The notes under the pieces were generated by a model. That model was not told the DNA's origin, did no database searches, and saw nothing but the letters and a program-made list of their open reading frames with translations. From Bacillus sp. V3B (GTDB lineage Bacteria; Bacillota; Bacilli; Bacillales; Cytobacillaceae), in contig NZ_JAETXM010000011.1 in the NCBI RefSeq assembly GCF_024494465.1, positions 1 through 64,000 on the forward strand: a DNA stretch of 64,000 nt. Reading direction: 5' to 3'. Shown here piece by piece: positions 27,389 through 36,629 of this stretch (positions are counted from its first letter, which is position 1; each line of letters starts with the position of its first letter). The position numbers and the translations under genes were made by a program.

Positions 27389-27913
27389 TTAGTCGCCAAC
27401 ATAAAAAATACATTGAAAAAGACAAATAAAAAATTCTGGATTTTGGATAGGACAGTCTTCTTCAATTTCTAAATAAGTCTTAAACCATTCAGTAGTTTTC
27501 ATTTTCCACCTTGCCACTTCTTTACCTTGATGATAGAACCTTACCCAATCCATTACTTCTTTTTCCATTGTAAATTCATTTGATTGACTTGTAATGAGGA
27601 ATTCAGGTGCAATTTTTTGCCAATTTTTATAGGTTATTTGAAACACCTCATTAGTTTTACAGTTGAAAACTTGATAATATGGATGCCCAACCCACTTAGT
27701 TGTCTTTTTACACTTATATACAAGTTCTCCATCAACGGAATAAACATCAATTTGAGCATACCAATCAAAACTTCTCAAATAATTTACCAATCTTACTATA
27801 AAATTTTTGTAAGTTCTTTTAAATTTACATATCACATTACCTTGTTCATCAACCACATCAATTAATTTAGTTGAATCCTTAATTTTCGGGGGAGAGTAGG
27901 TATATTTCCGCAT
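27389..27913 (-). CDS. Tubby C-terminal/LURP-one-like protein
   Basis: A 174-aa protein from the ATG at 27913, which has AAAGGAG behind GTCCAT. The repeating beta pattern (LIDVVDEQGNVICKFKR, IDVYSVDGELVYKCKKT, YHQGKEVARWKMK) is that of the tubby C-terminal-like domain proteins found in Bacillus. Their role is unclear, possibly lipid or membrane binding. No operon partner. Confidence 0.6.
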   Translation of the reverse strand: MRKYTYSPPKIKDSTKLIDVVDEQGNVICKFKRTYKNFIVRLVNYLRSFDWYAQIDVYSVDGELVYKCKKTTKWVGHPYYQVFNCKTNEVFQITYKNWQKIAPEFLITSQSNEFTMEKEVMDWVRFYHQGKEVARWKMKTTEWFKTYLEIEEDCPIQNPEFFICLFQCIFYVGD

Positions 27914-28000
27914 ATGGACTCCTTTCACTAACCCGTTAGCACAAGAAGCGACTGCCTTGTTCCGCAATCGCTACCCGTTAGCCATCCATGAAGCCATGCT

Positions 28001-28888
28001 TCACCACAGAAAATGTAAGAAAATATCGTTCTTACATGGTAGCTTAATAAGATTTTTTCTTTTTTCCAGCTTAACACTTAATTTTTTAAAGTTTTCTATC
28101 TCATCAGGTAATGATAATTGCTTTGCTAATGTAGCTCCTTTCTGTATAGAACTCCTAGCTTTTTCAAATAAATTTGCCTTTATTTGAGCATCTGCAAGTG
28201 TATACCAATAGAACCACGTATCCATTTTTGATATTTTACCGTTATAAAATTTTTCAATTGCAGGATAATAACTAGAGTATAGTTCTTCATCTAGAACTAA
28301 TTTTTTTCCATTCCATTTTAGAACATCTACAAAATAGGTATCTGCAATGTACCTTTGCCAAATGGCTATTCCAACTTTCTTATTACTTAATAGCTCCATC
28401 ATATGATATGGTACTTCTGCTATCATCTTTAAAGAATTATTATTCCACTTAAAAATCTCTAGTTTATTTCCTGCTGAAGCACCAATTGTGACACCAAAGA
28501 GATACTCTTTAATACCATCACCAGTAATATCAGCAACACCTGAATAATCTAATCCTACCCCCTGTATTTGTGTTTCCCAAGTCTTTTTCCATCTTTCATT
28601 TTCTTTTCTTAATACTATTACGCCATATTGTGAAGGATTAGGTTGTTCTTTTGCCTTTATTTCAAAAGTAATAATAATCTCTTCTTGTCCATCTTGGTTA
28701 AAGTCATAAAACTGAAATGGTTTAGTTGATTTAGGTTCTTCAGGACTTACTAGTAATGAGTTTGGTGCTACAAACTCATTGATAATTTTCATTAGGTCTT
28801 TATTTAATTTTTCTTCAGCGCGAGTAAAAATTGGTGAAAGATTTAAAATGACTGATGCCAATATGGTAAATAATATAATTTTTTTCAT
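28001..28888 (-). CDS. Secreted protein with FG-GAP/VCBS-like repeats
   Basis: A 295-aa protein with a signal peptide (IILFTILASVILNLSPIFTRA) and two calcium-loop-like repeats, FYDFNQDGQEE and VADITGDGIKE, of the FG-GAP kind. The C-terminal part is helical. AAGGGGATTATTG precedes the ATG at 28888. Probably an exported surface or wall-associated protein; no partner identified. Confidence 0.65.
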   Translation of the reverse strand: MKKIILFTILASVILNLSPIFTRAEEKLNKDLMKIINEFVAPNSLLVSPEEPKSTKPFQFYDFNQDGQEEIIITFEIKAKEQPNPSQYGVIVLRKENERWKKTWETQIQGVGLDYSGVADITGDGIKEYLFGVTIGASAGNKLEIFKWNNNSLKMIAEVPYHMMELLSNKKVGIAIWQRYIADTYFVDVLKWNGKKLVLDEELYSSYYPAIEKFYNGKISKMDTWFYWYTLADAQIKANLFEKARSSIQKGATLAKQLSLPDEIENFKKLSVKLEKRKNLIKLPCKNDIFLHFLW

Positions 28889-28990
28889 CAATAATCCCCT
28901 TTGTTTAACTAATATTAGAGATTATTGTTCCCTGATGTTACCTGAATATCAGAAACCTTTGTTCAACAAAACTACACCTTTAGCACAATA

Positions 28991-29013
28991 GGAGTTGCCG
29001 TATAGACAACTCC
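28991..29013. terminator. Hairpin in a repeat-like intergenic patch
   Basis: 7-bp arms GGAGTTG and CAACTCC, followed by TTGTTCAACTC and CTACCCGTTAA. Similar CCCGTTAGCACAA words occur at about 27933 and 29566, and TTGTTCA words at 22029 and 54250. Confidence 0.45.
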
Positions 29014-29115
29014 TTGTTCAACTCTTGCTACCCGTTAATTTAAGTATTTCCCTTCACAAACTCATAGTTAATCGTATAAAAAAGCTAATTTTATAGAATA
29101 ACGCTATCTATTTGT

Positions 29116-29487
29116 TTAAGAAGAAAGTGATTGTTTTTGCTTTGAATACTTAAATCCGAAAAAGATAAAAACGAAAACTGTAAACAAACCAAAAATAAAC
29201 GCATTCACATACGGCATTACTATATCTCCTAAATCCCTTATTTCTTCTACTGGGAATAAAGTAATTCCGATTGACGCGAAGATTATGTAAAAGAATCCAG
29301 TTCCTATTGAAATCCATACTAATTCCTTGAATAAAAGCTTTTTTTTGTTAACGTAAAGAACAAATACAATTGTGGAAATGAGTAATGATAATCCGAAGGC
29401 AATCAGTAACTCAATTCCGTTTCTTAATAATAGAAAAACAGCCAACAATAATAGACTAAAAATAATTCCTTTGAAAAAACTCTTCAT
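29116..29487 (-). CDS. Four-helix membrane protein, unknown
   Basis: A 123-aa protein with four hydrophobic segments and basic loops (VNKKKLLFKE) and a lysine-rich end (KYSKQKQS). No family recognised. AGGGAGGTCAAATGAAGAA precedes the ATG. It sits between two other small exported proteins on the same strand but is separated from them by more than 90 bp. Confidence 0.6.
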   Translation of the reverse strand: MKSFFKGIIFSLLLLAVFLLLRNGIELLIAFGLSLLISTIVFVLYVNKKKLLFKELVWISIGTGFFYIIFASIGITLFPVEEIRDLGDIVMPYVNAFIFGLFTVFVFIFFGFKYSKQKQSLSS

Positions 29488-29584
29488 TTCTTCATTTGAC
29501 CTCCCTACTTTTATTAAATTAACCTACCACTTTAGAAAAGGTTCCTATCATCTTTCAGAAACGCCCCCGTTAGCACAATAATAA

Positions 29585-30070
29585 TTAACTAATCCAAGTC
29601 ACTTTCGCTTCTTTGGATTTCCATTTATTATCTTTATAATGAACTGTAACTTCTACTCCAACTGCCCCTAAACCTGAACGATATTTGGAACCCTCAAAAA
29701 AGACTTTATTGTTGAACTTAAAATCAACTTTTTCTATTCTAAGAAGTACGCCATCCAAAACCATCGTATCTGGATTATATAATCCCTTTTCTTTCAGTTG
29801 TTCAAGGGTAGCATCCATTACTTCAACTTTATATTTTTCCTTGAAGTAGCTTAAAATTTCATCTTTATCACTTTCATCTACTTCCTCAAAGTTACTCATA
29901 TCAATAGCTATATATTCCATATCACTACTTAATGCTTCATCCTGTTCCATTATTGAGTTCAATGCAACACTATATATTTCTCCTAAATATTCCTTTGGCT
30001 CTATTCCAGTATTGCAAGCAGAAAGCAATACCGACAGTATAAACAGAATACTAAAATATTTAAACTTCAA
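29585..30070 (-). CDS. Lipoprotein, unknown
   Basis: A 161-aa protein if the TTG at 30070 is used, which has AGGAGGGGTAAA directly ahead; longer in-frame starts lack a ribosome site and would bury the signal. The lipobox is LSVLLSACN. The mature protein is acidic, with VSYxF-like beta strands near the end (GVEVTVHYKDNKW). Function unknown. Confidence 0.72.
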   Translation of the reverse strand: MKFKYFSILFILSVLLSACNTGIEPKEYLGEIYSVALNSIMEQDEALSSDMEYIAIDMSNFEEVDESDKDEILSYFKEKYKVEVMDATLEQLKEKGLYNPDTMVLDGVLLRIEKVDFKFNNKVFFEGSKYRSGLGAVGVEVTVHYKDNKWKSKEAKVTWIS

Positions 30071-30091
30071 ATTTACCCCTCCTTCACTATA

Positions 30092-30203
30092 TGGGGTCCC
30101 GGTAACAAAACGCGGAAAACATACGCTAAGCAAATTTCGACATAGAAAAGATAAGTATTCTATACTCTAAGACTATCATTGGTGTAACAAAACTTATCTT
30201 TTT
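30092..30203 (-). repeat. Dispersed terminator-linked repeat, copy 1
   Basis: On the minus strand it has a hairpin AAAAGATAAGT..ACTTATCTTTT followed by TGTCGAAATTTGCTTAGCGT and GTTTTGTTACCGGGACCCC. The same downstream block occurs at 30525 and 33225. Confidence 0.6.
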
Positions 30204-30477
30204 CATATTAACTGAACATAGATAAAGGGATGAGTTATTGAACATCAAAAAGGGAAGAAAATCTTTATAAAGTCTTTAATGATAAGTTGTTTAGAAACTC
30301 ATGAGTTTATGTACATTACGAATGGATATAATTGTTAATCCTAAAAGATGTATTTTTACGGAATATGAAATTTTTAAACCAATTATGGACACATATAACA
30401 CCGTCCCAAATATATAAAGTCGTCTGTTATGACTGGTTAAGATAATCGTATTTTCTCAACATTACCCTAATAATAGT
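30204..30477. other. Gene-free spacer
   Basis: A/T-rich, no reading frame with a ribosome site. GATGAGTTATTGAACA near 30229 resembles the TTGTTCAA-type words. Confidence 0.35.
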
Positions 30478-30569
30478 AAAAGCCAATGATTCCTTAGTGT
30501 AGGAAAAATTGGCTTTATTCATATCGAAATTTGCTTAGCGTTTTCCGGTCGTTTTGTTGATGAGATCCA
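30478..30569 (+). repeat. Dispersed terminator-linked repeat, copy 2
   Basis: A hairpin AAAGCCAAT..ATTGGCTTT is followed by TATCGAAATTTGCTTAGCG and CGTTTTGTTGATGAGATCC. Confidence 0.6.
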
Positions 30570-30595
30570 ATAAAAATTTATCCTTTTTTAGTGAT

Positions 30596-30925
30596 CTAGG
30601 CGACTGGTGTACCATTTTTAACAGGTTTGTCCGGTTTTAAGAGTACCACGTCACCATCTTCTGGAACACCGCCAATTACCAATACCTCAGATTTAAAACC
30701 TGCGATACGCCTAGGAGGGAAGTTTACTACTGCAACCACTTGACCTCCAATAAGTTGTTCTGGCTCATATCTTCGTGTAATTTGTGCTGAAGATTGTTTA
30801 ATACCAATCTCACCAAAATCAATCTCTAATTTTATTGCCGGTTTTCGTGCTTCTGGAAATGGCTCTGCTTTAATCACGGTACCAATACGAATATCCAACT
30901 TCAAAAAGTCCTCAATTGTTGCCAA
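30596..30925 (-). CDS. csaA: CsaA-like tRNA-binding-domain protein
   Basis: A 109-aa OB-fold protein, the CsaA length. TTG at 30925 is the start, behind GGAGGTAATAATA. The sequence [37 protein letters not shown] and [20 protein letters not shown] is characteristic. CsaA binds tRNA and has been linked to chaperone-like help in protein export. Single gene. Confidence 0.93.
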   Translation of the reverse strand: MATIEDFLKLDIRIGTVIKAEPFPEARKPAIKLEIDFGEIGIKQSSAQITRRYEPEQLIGGQVVAVVNFPPRRIAGFKSEVLVIGGVPEDGDVVLLKPDKPVKNGTPVA

Positions 30926-31090
30926 TATTATTACCTCCAATTTTTTATATTAATCTTAATTTTATAATATTCCCCAAATAAAAATTGTCAAAATAAACGG
31001 TTAAACTTTTATAAAAATGATATGACTTTATTTTTAATCCACAACTACTTCACCACAGCTAAGCCATACCAGACCATTATTTTTTGACTC

Positions 31091-31675
31091 CTATTTTTTC
31101 TGATGTCTCTTCTGGAAACGAGCAACCTTCTTTCGATTCCCGCATATTTTCATTGAACACCACTTACGTCTTCCACTGGTATCCATAAATAATAGAACGC
31201 AATCAGGATTCGCACAGCGATGAGTTTTGGTCAATTCTCCAGTTGCTAAAAGTTCAAGTGCATCCAAAGAAATTAAAGAAGTAAGTGCGTATACAGGTTT
31301 TCCTAATGGAACGGGCATTAACTTACCTTTATTAATTTTGTAAGAAAACGGTGCATTTGTAATATGCGATTCAAGTTGACTTGTCCATCCATTAGGGAGA
31401 TTACCGCCATCGGCAATCCTCTCGAATCCTTCGCGAAGTAGTGACCTGAGTTTATGCAGGATAGGTAAAGCTTCCCTAGCCCAACTTGTCACGTCTTCTG
31501 ACAATTGCTCAGTATATATAATAGTTTGAGCCAGTAAGGTATTGACCCAAGCTTCGACATCCTGTTCAGTTTCAAGCAGGTTATGTCGGATTCCATGCCG
31601 TACAACTTCTGTGTTAACAAGGTCAAAGGAAAGATGACCAGATATGAGTGGAAAAGATTCTTGTTCAATAGCCAT
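31091..31675 (-). CDS. CGNR zinc-finger regulator (ABATE domain)
   Basis: A 194-aa protein. The N-terminal ABATE stress-sensor domain (LSFDLVNTEVVRHG) is followed by the C-terminal CGNR zinc finger, CANPDCVLLFMDTSGRRKWC then CGNRKKVARFQKRH. AAGGGGTAATAATT precedes the ATG. It is divergent from the MFS gene at 31795 with overlapping promoters and an AACCT/AGGTT palindrome between, so it probably controls that transporter. Confidence 0.9.
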   Translation of the reverse strand: MAIEQESFPLISGHLSFDLVNTEVVRHGIRHNLLETEQDVEAWVNTLLAQTIIYTEQLSEDVTSWAREALPILHKLRSLLREGFERIADGGNLPNGWTSQLESHITNAPFSYKINKGKLMPVPLGKPVYALTSLISLDALELLATGELTKTHRCANPDCVLLFMDTSGRRKWCSMKICGNRKKVARFQKRHQKK

Positions 31676-31695
31676 AATTATTACCCCTTCGGATT

Positions 31696-31748
31696 AATTA
31701 TTAACCTATTATAACACAATTGACAGGTTAGTAAAATCGGAATATAAT
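31696..31748. promoter_or_regulatory. Overlapping divergent promoters with palindrome
   Basis: Plus strand: TTGACA (31720-31725), 17-bp spacer, TATAAT (31743-31748). Minus strand: extended -10 TGTTATAAT within 31706-31716. TAACCTA (about 31702) and AGGTTAG (about 31725) form an inverted pair over both. Confidence 0.75.
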
Positions 31749-31794
31749 AACCACTAAGATTGATGTTTGAAGGTTAGTTTAGGAGGAGATTAAA

Positions 31795-33035
31795 ATGCCA
31801 CAATCGTTTTTAGGTTCAAGAATTGTTTTTGTCACGTTTCTTACGCTTATGGGTGCATTTGGTTTAAATCTTGCTGTGGGTCAGTTTTTTACCCCTCTTA
31901 ACGAAACATATGGCTGGAGTTTAACTACGCTTAGTTTGGGTGTTTCGTTAAATATGATTACTTGGGGGGTTTTTCAACCTGTGATGGGAAAACTGATTGA
32001 TCGTTTTGGTCCAAAACCGGTAATTGCCGGAAGTGCAGCGTTAATGGGTAATGCTTTTTTGCTATCGGCAACAATTACACATATATGGCAATTCTTTCTT
32101 TACTATGGTGTTTTGACGGCAATCGGTTTTGCTGGGTGTGGTTCGATGGCGAATTCCGTTTTAGTTTCCCGTTGGTATGTAAAAAGAAGAGCCGTTATGC
32201 TTGCTAGAAGTTCAATGGGAATGAATATCGGCCAGTTGGTGCTTTTACCCTTAACGGGCATCTTGATCGCTAGTACCGGGTTTCGAACTGCTTTTTTTGT
32301 ACTTGGGTTGATTATGCTATTCATCATTGTCCCTGTGGTATTATTCTTGACAAAAAATAACCCACAGGATGTTAATCAGGTTCCCGATGGAGACACTTCT
32401 TCCATAGTTTCTTCACCTCGGAGTACTTTATTGTCAGAAGCATTACTAAGTAAAGAATTCTGGATTGCAACAATAGGTTTTGTTTCGTGTGGTTATACTC
32501 TTTATTTGGTAACTATGCATCTGCCAAAATATGCAGTTGACCTTGGAGGAGGAACAGCTCTTGGTGGTCAGTTACTTGGTATTGCTGCTCTAGCAAGTGC
32601 AATCTCAATGTGGTTAACTGGGCAATTATCACGTACATATGGAAAACGAAACCTTCTAATCGGATTATATATGATACGGATGGTTGCATTTGTTTGGATT
32701 GCTCTTTCCACTAGTACTTGGCAACTTTATATATTTGCTCTTGTGTATGGAATTTCATCAATGCCAATTATTCCATTAGTTACCGGTATTATTGGCGACC
32801 GATTTGGAAAAACGCAATGGGTAGTATTTTAGGGTCTGCTTGGTTAATTCACCAAATTTTCGCTGCTTGTGGTGTTTTTTTAGGAGGATATCTTCGTACC
32901 ATTACAGGGGATTATCAATATGCCTTTTGGACTGGTGCCATAATTCTTGCAGGTGGTGTCATAATCACTTTTTTCCTTAAAGACCTTGACTTCGAAATTC
33001 AAACTAGAGGTAAAAAATCAGAGATAACAAGTTAG
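31795..33035 (+). pseudogene. MFS transporter broken by a one-base deletion
   Basis: A full-length MFS gene of about 413 codons is split. The first frame (31795-32832) runs from MPQSFLGSRIVF to GDRFGKTQWVVF and stops; the next frame picks up at KNAMGSILGSAWLIHQIFAA and ends at 33035. Adding one A to the GGAAAAAC run at about 32806-32813 restores a single frame. Eleven to twelve helices are then present. The regulator and promoter are intact, so the mutation is recent, or it is a sequencing error in a homopolymer. Substrate unknown. AGGAGGAG precedes the ATG. Confidence 0.85.
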
Positions 33036-33052
33036 AAAGCGAGGGGGACATT

Positions 33053-33157
33053 TTGTTAGCAGCATTACTTCATGGGATTATATTGGCCTTTGGGTTAATC
33101 CTTCCCCTTGGCGCACAGAATGTTAGACTTAAAAAATGGAAGTTTGCCAAAATATAA
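33053..33157 (+). pseudogene. N-terminal stub of a LysE/ArgO-type exporter
   Basis: TTG at 33053 follows GAGGGGG. The frame reads LLAALLHGIILAFGLILPLG then AQNV, the conserved start of LysE-family amino-acid exporters (LPLGAQN), and then departs into unrelated sequence with a stop at 33155. The rest of the gene is lost at the junction with the dispersed repeat at 33180. It directly followed the MFS gene and was probably its operon partner. Confidence 0.7.
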
Positions 33158-33179
33158 TAACCTCTTATCCTATAATATT

Positions 33180-33273
33180 AAAAGCCGATGATTCCTTAGC
33201 GTAGGAAAAATCGGCTTTTTTTATGTCGAAATTTGCTTAGCGTATGTTTTGCGCTTTTTGTTGGTGGGACCCC
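33180..33273 (+). repeat. Dispersed terminator-linked repeat, copy 3
   Basis: A hairpin AAAGCCGAT..ATCGGCTTT with T-run is followed by TGTCGAAATTTGCTTAGCGT and TTTTGTTGGTGGGACCCC. Confidence 0.65.
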
Positions 33274-33770
33274 TTTAAGTAAAAATGTTGTCTGTACCAC
33301 TTGAAGAAGAATTGCATAAACACCCCCTTTTTATGCAGTTAATAGCCCTCTGAAGAGAGGAAAATTTTGATTTGCCACCGATATATATATATATATAAAC
33401 GATAAAGATTGAACAAACACCAATCCCTTTAAGAGTCCATTTCCAACAATGTCCGTCAATGTCGATAGTACATTATTAACCGGTACTTACAGTGATCAAC
33501 ATTAAGTACCAAGGTTAGTTTGGTAAAAAAAGTAAATTACATTATAAATTATGGAATCCGTATTCGAGAGCTTATAAAGTTAGAATTAAAACAGTCCAAG
33601 GAAGATATTTTTTTACAATTAGTGAAGTATCTATAGAACATCTCTATCACTTTAGAAACAAACAAATTAAACTAGTTACATTCAATATTTTTGTATATTT
33701 TCCCAATTATAATAATGCGATTTTAGCTCAATATAATAGAGGTAATTAAAAAATCAAAGGAGAGATACTA
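33274..33770. other. Gene-free region with a TA dinucleotide run
   Basis: A (TA) run lies at about 33383-33398. No coding frame with a ribosome site. The promoter of the next gene should lie near 33680-33745. Confidence 0.35.
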
Positions 33771-33989
33771 ATGCCTCAAAACCAACAACAAATTGACGTA
33801 AATCAATTAAACCAAGCTAAAGCAAATGTGACTCTTACACAAAACCTATTAAATCAAGCAATTGAGAAATCATCTTCAGACCCAACTTTAGCACAAGAAG
33901 CAATCAAACAAGCTGCGATGGAAATCGGACAAGCTCAAACAGCAGTTAGTCAATCGCAAAGTGCATTTTTAGCCTCACAGTCAGAATAA
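33771..33989 (+). CDS. Small Q/A-rich helical protein
   Basis: A 72-aa protein without cysteine or membrane segment, rich in Gln, Ala and Ser and predicted all-helix, e.g. LNQAKANVTLTQNLLNQAIE and MEIGQAQTAVSQSQS. AAAGGAGAGATACTA precedes the ATG and a terminator follows at 34003-34031. Spore-related small proteins of Bacillus have this style, but I cannot name a family. Confidence 0.65.
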   Translation: MPQNQQQIDVNQLNQAKANVTLTQNLLNQAIEKSSSDPTLAQEAIKQAAMEIGQAQTAVSQSQSAFLASQSE

Positions 33990-34002
33990 ACATACTTACT
34001 TT

Positions 34003-34031
34003 CCCCTGTAATACAATAAATGTTGCAGGGG
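34003..34031 (+). terminator. Terminator of the small Q/A-rich gene
   Basis: CCCCTGTAA..TTGCAGGGG stem followed by ATTATTTATTT. Confidence 0.65.
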
Positions 34032-34227
34032 ATTATTTATTTCAATAATTAGAAGTTAAATTAACAAAAACATAAGGTTATCTCGAATAAATGTCGTAAA
34101 TGTTTAATGACAATAATAAGGCTTCATTACAAACAAGGGTGTTAAAAACGTCAACATGTTATACTATTAAAGGGCGTTTTAATTAAACAAGCAGCTAAAA
34201 GGATCTTCCAGCCGAAGATCCTGTTTC

Positions 34228-34255
34228 AGTGCCGATAACATCGCTTATGTTGACT
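34228..34255 (+). other. Xer/dif-like site, copy 1
   Basis: AGTGCCGATAA, 6-bp spacer CATCGC, TTATGTTGACT. The 11-6-11 layout and the TTATGT arm match XerC/XerD sites such as dif. It is preceded by a hairpin AAGGATCTTC..GAAGATCCT at about 34198-34222. Confidence 0.55.
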
Positions 34256-34350
34256 AGAATTAGATGTGTAAATTTTAGTTATTTACACCATTCAATAAAA
34301 GTTGGATAATAATATCAGAATATTCAAATCAATTATAAGAGGAGGAAAAT

Positions 34351-34473
34351 ATGTCCTGTGCTGATTTCGATGAAATTAAAACAATTTGTATAGAATTGTG
34401 TAAAGAAACAGAAGATCATGGTGTTGATACACCTTTTGATAAATTGATGATCTTGCCCTACGATATTGCTTAA
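34351..34473 (+). CDS. 40-aa cysteine-containing protein between dif-like sites
   Basis: ATG at 34351 follows AGGAGGAAAAT. The product MSCADFDEIKTICIELCKET and the rest is acidic, with three cysteines in the first half and no membrane segment. I recognise no family. Its position between two directly repeated dif-like modules means a Xer crossover could delete it as a 356-bp circle. Confidence 0.55.
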   Translation: MSCADFDEIKTICIELCKETEDHGVDTPFDKLMILPYDIA

Positions 34474-34583
34474 ATATCAAATTTCTCTTCATACCCGTTT
34501 GTAAAAGTACGTTTCTATAAGCAAACGAGTGCTTTAATCCAATAAGCAGCTAAAAGGATCTTCGATTAGAAGATCCTTTTGTT

Positions 34584-34611
34584 ATTGCCGATAAGAATGA
34601 TTATGTTAATG
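34584..34611 (+). other. Xer/dif-like site, copy 2
   Basis: ATTGCCGATAA, spacer GAATGA, TTATGTTAATG, in the same orientation as copy 1 and again preceded by AAGCAGCTAAAAGGATCTTC and a matching hairpin arm. Confidence 0.6.
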
Positions 34612-34632
34612 ACCTTAAGGTAAATGCTACTG

Positions 34633-34762
34633 TCTAAAATATATATAACTTATTGGATATTAATTTTAGACTATCTTTTAGATATGTTATAAGGGATAAA
34701 AAATCTAAAATGATAAGGTGTCTCAGACTATCTAAAACTTTAACTTTTAGATTAGAAACTTC
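34633..34762. repeat. Cluster of TCTAAAA / TTTTAGA boxes
   Basis: About seven copies in both orientations (for example GTCTAAAATATA, TTTTAGACTATCTTTTAGAT, AATCTAAAATGA, CTATCTAAAACTTT, CTTTTAGATTAG). This could be an operator array. No gene until 34879. Confidence 0.5.
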
Positions 34763-34878
34763 TCCTCTACAATTATCCCATGCCGTTTAATCAATTAATC
34801 TATCGTGTTATTGAATTTTCTAAAAATATATATTTAACTCATTTTACATAAATTCGATTCGATCAGCTCCAACATTCT

Positions 34879-35079
34879 TTAACTAACTTGATCGTTCGTA
34901 TTTCCCTTGGTCCGATTTTTTTGATCGGCTAGATAATTGCAGTTAGCATGCATAATTCTTTTTAGTAATCCATCCACAACGACTAGTTCCCCCATTTTAA
35001 GTTCTTCCATACAAACATGACAATGAGGAATGACTGTATCAATAAACATGTGAATGCCTGCTACTAAAAACATAATCAA
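34879..35079 (-). CDS. 66-aa protein with a CxxC/HxxC pair
   Basis: The sequence HCHVCMEELKMGELVVVDGL followed by IMHANC could bind one zinc. No strong ribosome site is visible before the ATG; a later ATG at residue 10 is possible. Family not recognised. Moderate support only. Confidence 0.45.
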   Translation of the reverse strand: MIMFLVAGIHMFIDTVIPHCHVCMEELKMGELVVVDGLLKRIMHANCNYLADQKNRTKGNTNDQVS

Positions 35080-35189
35080 ATATAATTATTTGACTACGCT
35101 AGACAATTTCCTGCTTCCAAGAACCCGACCTCGCCAAATGCTCACTACTATCGTTGGTATAGCTCTCCACAGGCTTAAATTCGGATGTA

Positions 35190-36138
35190 GCCCACTCTAT
35201 TCTGAAAGACTGAGTTTTCCTTTCTTATGACCACAACAAGAGCATCGTTTAGAAGATGGATACCATGCCTTTCACGTTTAAATCTTCGATGGTGATATGG
35301 GTTGGCTTGGTTTTTACCAACTGATTCACCACAGATCGAACATATTCTGTACGGATATTGGCTAGTCTAGCGTGCAGTTTTTGAACCTTTACAAGTTGTT
35401 TCTGCCTGTTTTTAGAGCAGAACTCACCTCTCTTTCTATAATGGTTTTGTTCGTAACTCCTACTTAATTTTCTTTGTTGTCGTTTTAACTTTTTTTCAAG
35501 TTTCCTTACCTTTGATGTTTTATTGATATTTCCAAATGTCTTATGATGGCTGCAAGTAGCAAAATCTTTCAGTCCAAGATCAACACCAATCCCATCATGG
35601 ATGTTGATTTGAGTATTCTCACCTGATTTAACCTCACATAAAACAGATACATAATAACGACCTGCTTTTTGTGAAACGGTACAACTTGAAGCTTTCACAT
35701 TTAAAGGAATATACCCATATTCTTTTAATTTCACCCAACCAAGAGTAGGAATCTTTATTCGATGACGCTCGACTACTAAATCTTTAGGATTGTTCTTTGG
35801 AAAGTAAGCCTTCACACCTTGATGTTTCTTTTTTTGAATTATGGAAACTTCGCTCTACCTTCAAAAAAGTTTTTAAAAGCTCGATCTCGATTCATAATAG
35901 ATTGTTTAACTGCTTTACTGGAAACCTCTTTCATCCAAAAATCGGTTTGTTTCATATGAACATTGTTCAACCACTTAGAAAAATCATAACCTGACAAATG
36001 TTTGCCTGTTTCTTTATAATGTTCATGTGAAGTAGCAAGATACAAATTATACACATAACGACAAACACCAATGGTTTGATGTACTTTTTGACATTGCTTT
36101 TCTCTTAGGATCATCTCAGTCTTATAGGCTTTTTTCAT
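35190..36138 (-). pseudogene. tnpB: IS607-associated TnpB (RuvC-like), broken
   Basis: The N-terminal part (35839-36138) reads MKKAYKTEMILREKQCQKVH; the central part (35249-35815) has the first RuvC aspartate in GIGVDLGLKDFATC and the second in ITIEDLNVKGM. The frames shift near 35820-35840. After KGM about 100 bases are missing, because the sequence jumps into WYPSSKRCSCCGHKKGKLSL out of frame. The third catalytic aspartate is lost. Dead nuclease gene. The tail at 35095-35190 may be its old guide-RNA scaffold. Confidence 0.85.
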
Positions 36139-36601
36139 AGTTCGTCATCATCTTTCAGCTTTTTCTTGTATTTTCTCAATCCATCAATCCGACATGAAAA
36201 CACCTGAATAATAGAAACTAAATCTTGAACGAGTTCCTCTTGTGGAGACAGTGATTCATTATGAACAACAAGTAATTCAACCCCACACTTCTGTAAAAAG
36301 CCTTCAAACCACTCATAACCAAAAAGAATAAAACGATCCTTGTGTGCAATCATAATCATTTTTACTTCCCTTTTTTGCGTTTGTAGTTTAATCCACTACC
36401 GATATCGGTTAGAACTTCGTCTACAATGATCCCCCTTGCATTAGCAAACTGTTTTAGAAATTCAACTTGATTCACTAAATCATCTTTTTGCCCTTGATTA
36501 GATACTCTAGCGTAAATGATCGTTTTACCTACTTTATTTTCCTTTGAAATCCCCAAATATTCTCGATACTGTGTCTCCGTATAATATCTTCTTCCTTTTT
36601 C
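36135..36601 (-). pseudogene. tnpA: IS607-type serine recombinase TnpA, truncated
   Basis: Two pieces of one IS607 resolvase-like transposase. The first (about 36362-36601) has YYTETQYREYLGISKE from the MerR-like DNA-binding domain and IIYARVSNQGQKDDL, which includes the nucleophile serine. The second (36135-36359) has HKDRFILFGYEWFEGFLQKC and ends in KKKLKDDDEL. The N-terminal helix-turn-helix and the middle are lost. It abuts the TnpB gene by 4 bp, the normal IS607 order. Confidence 0.85.
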
Positions 36602-36629
36602 GATAGCTTAATTAAGCTGTTCCAACCTC

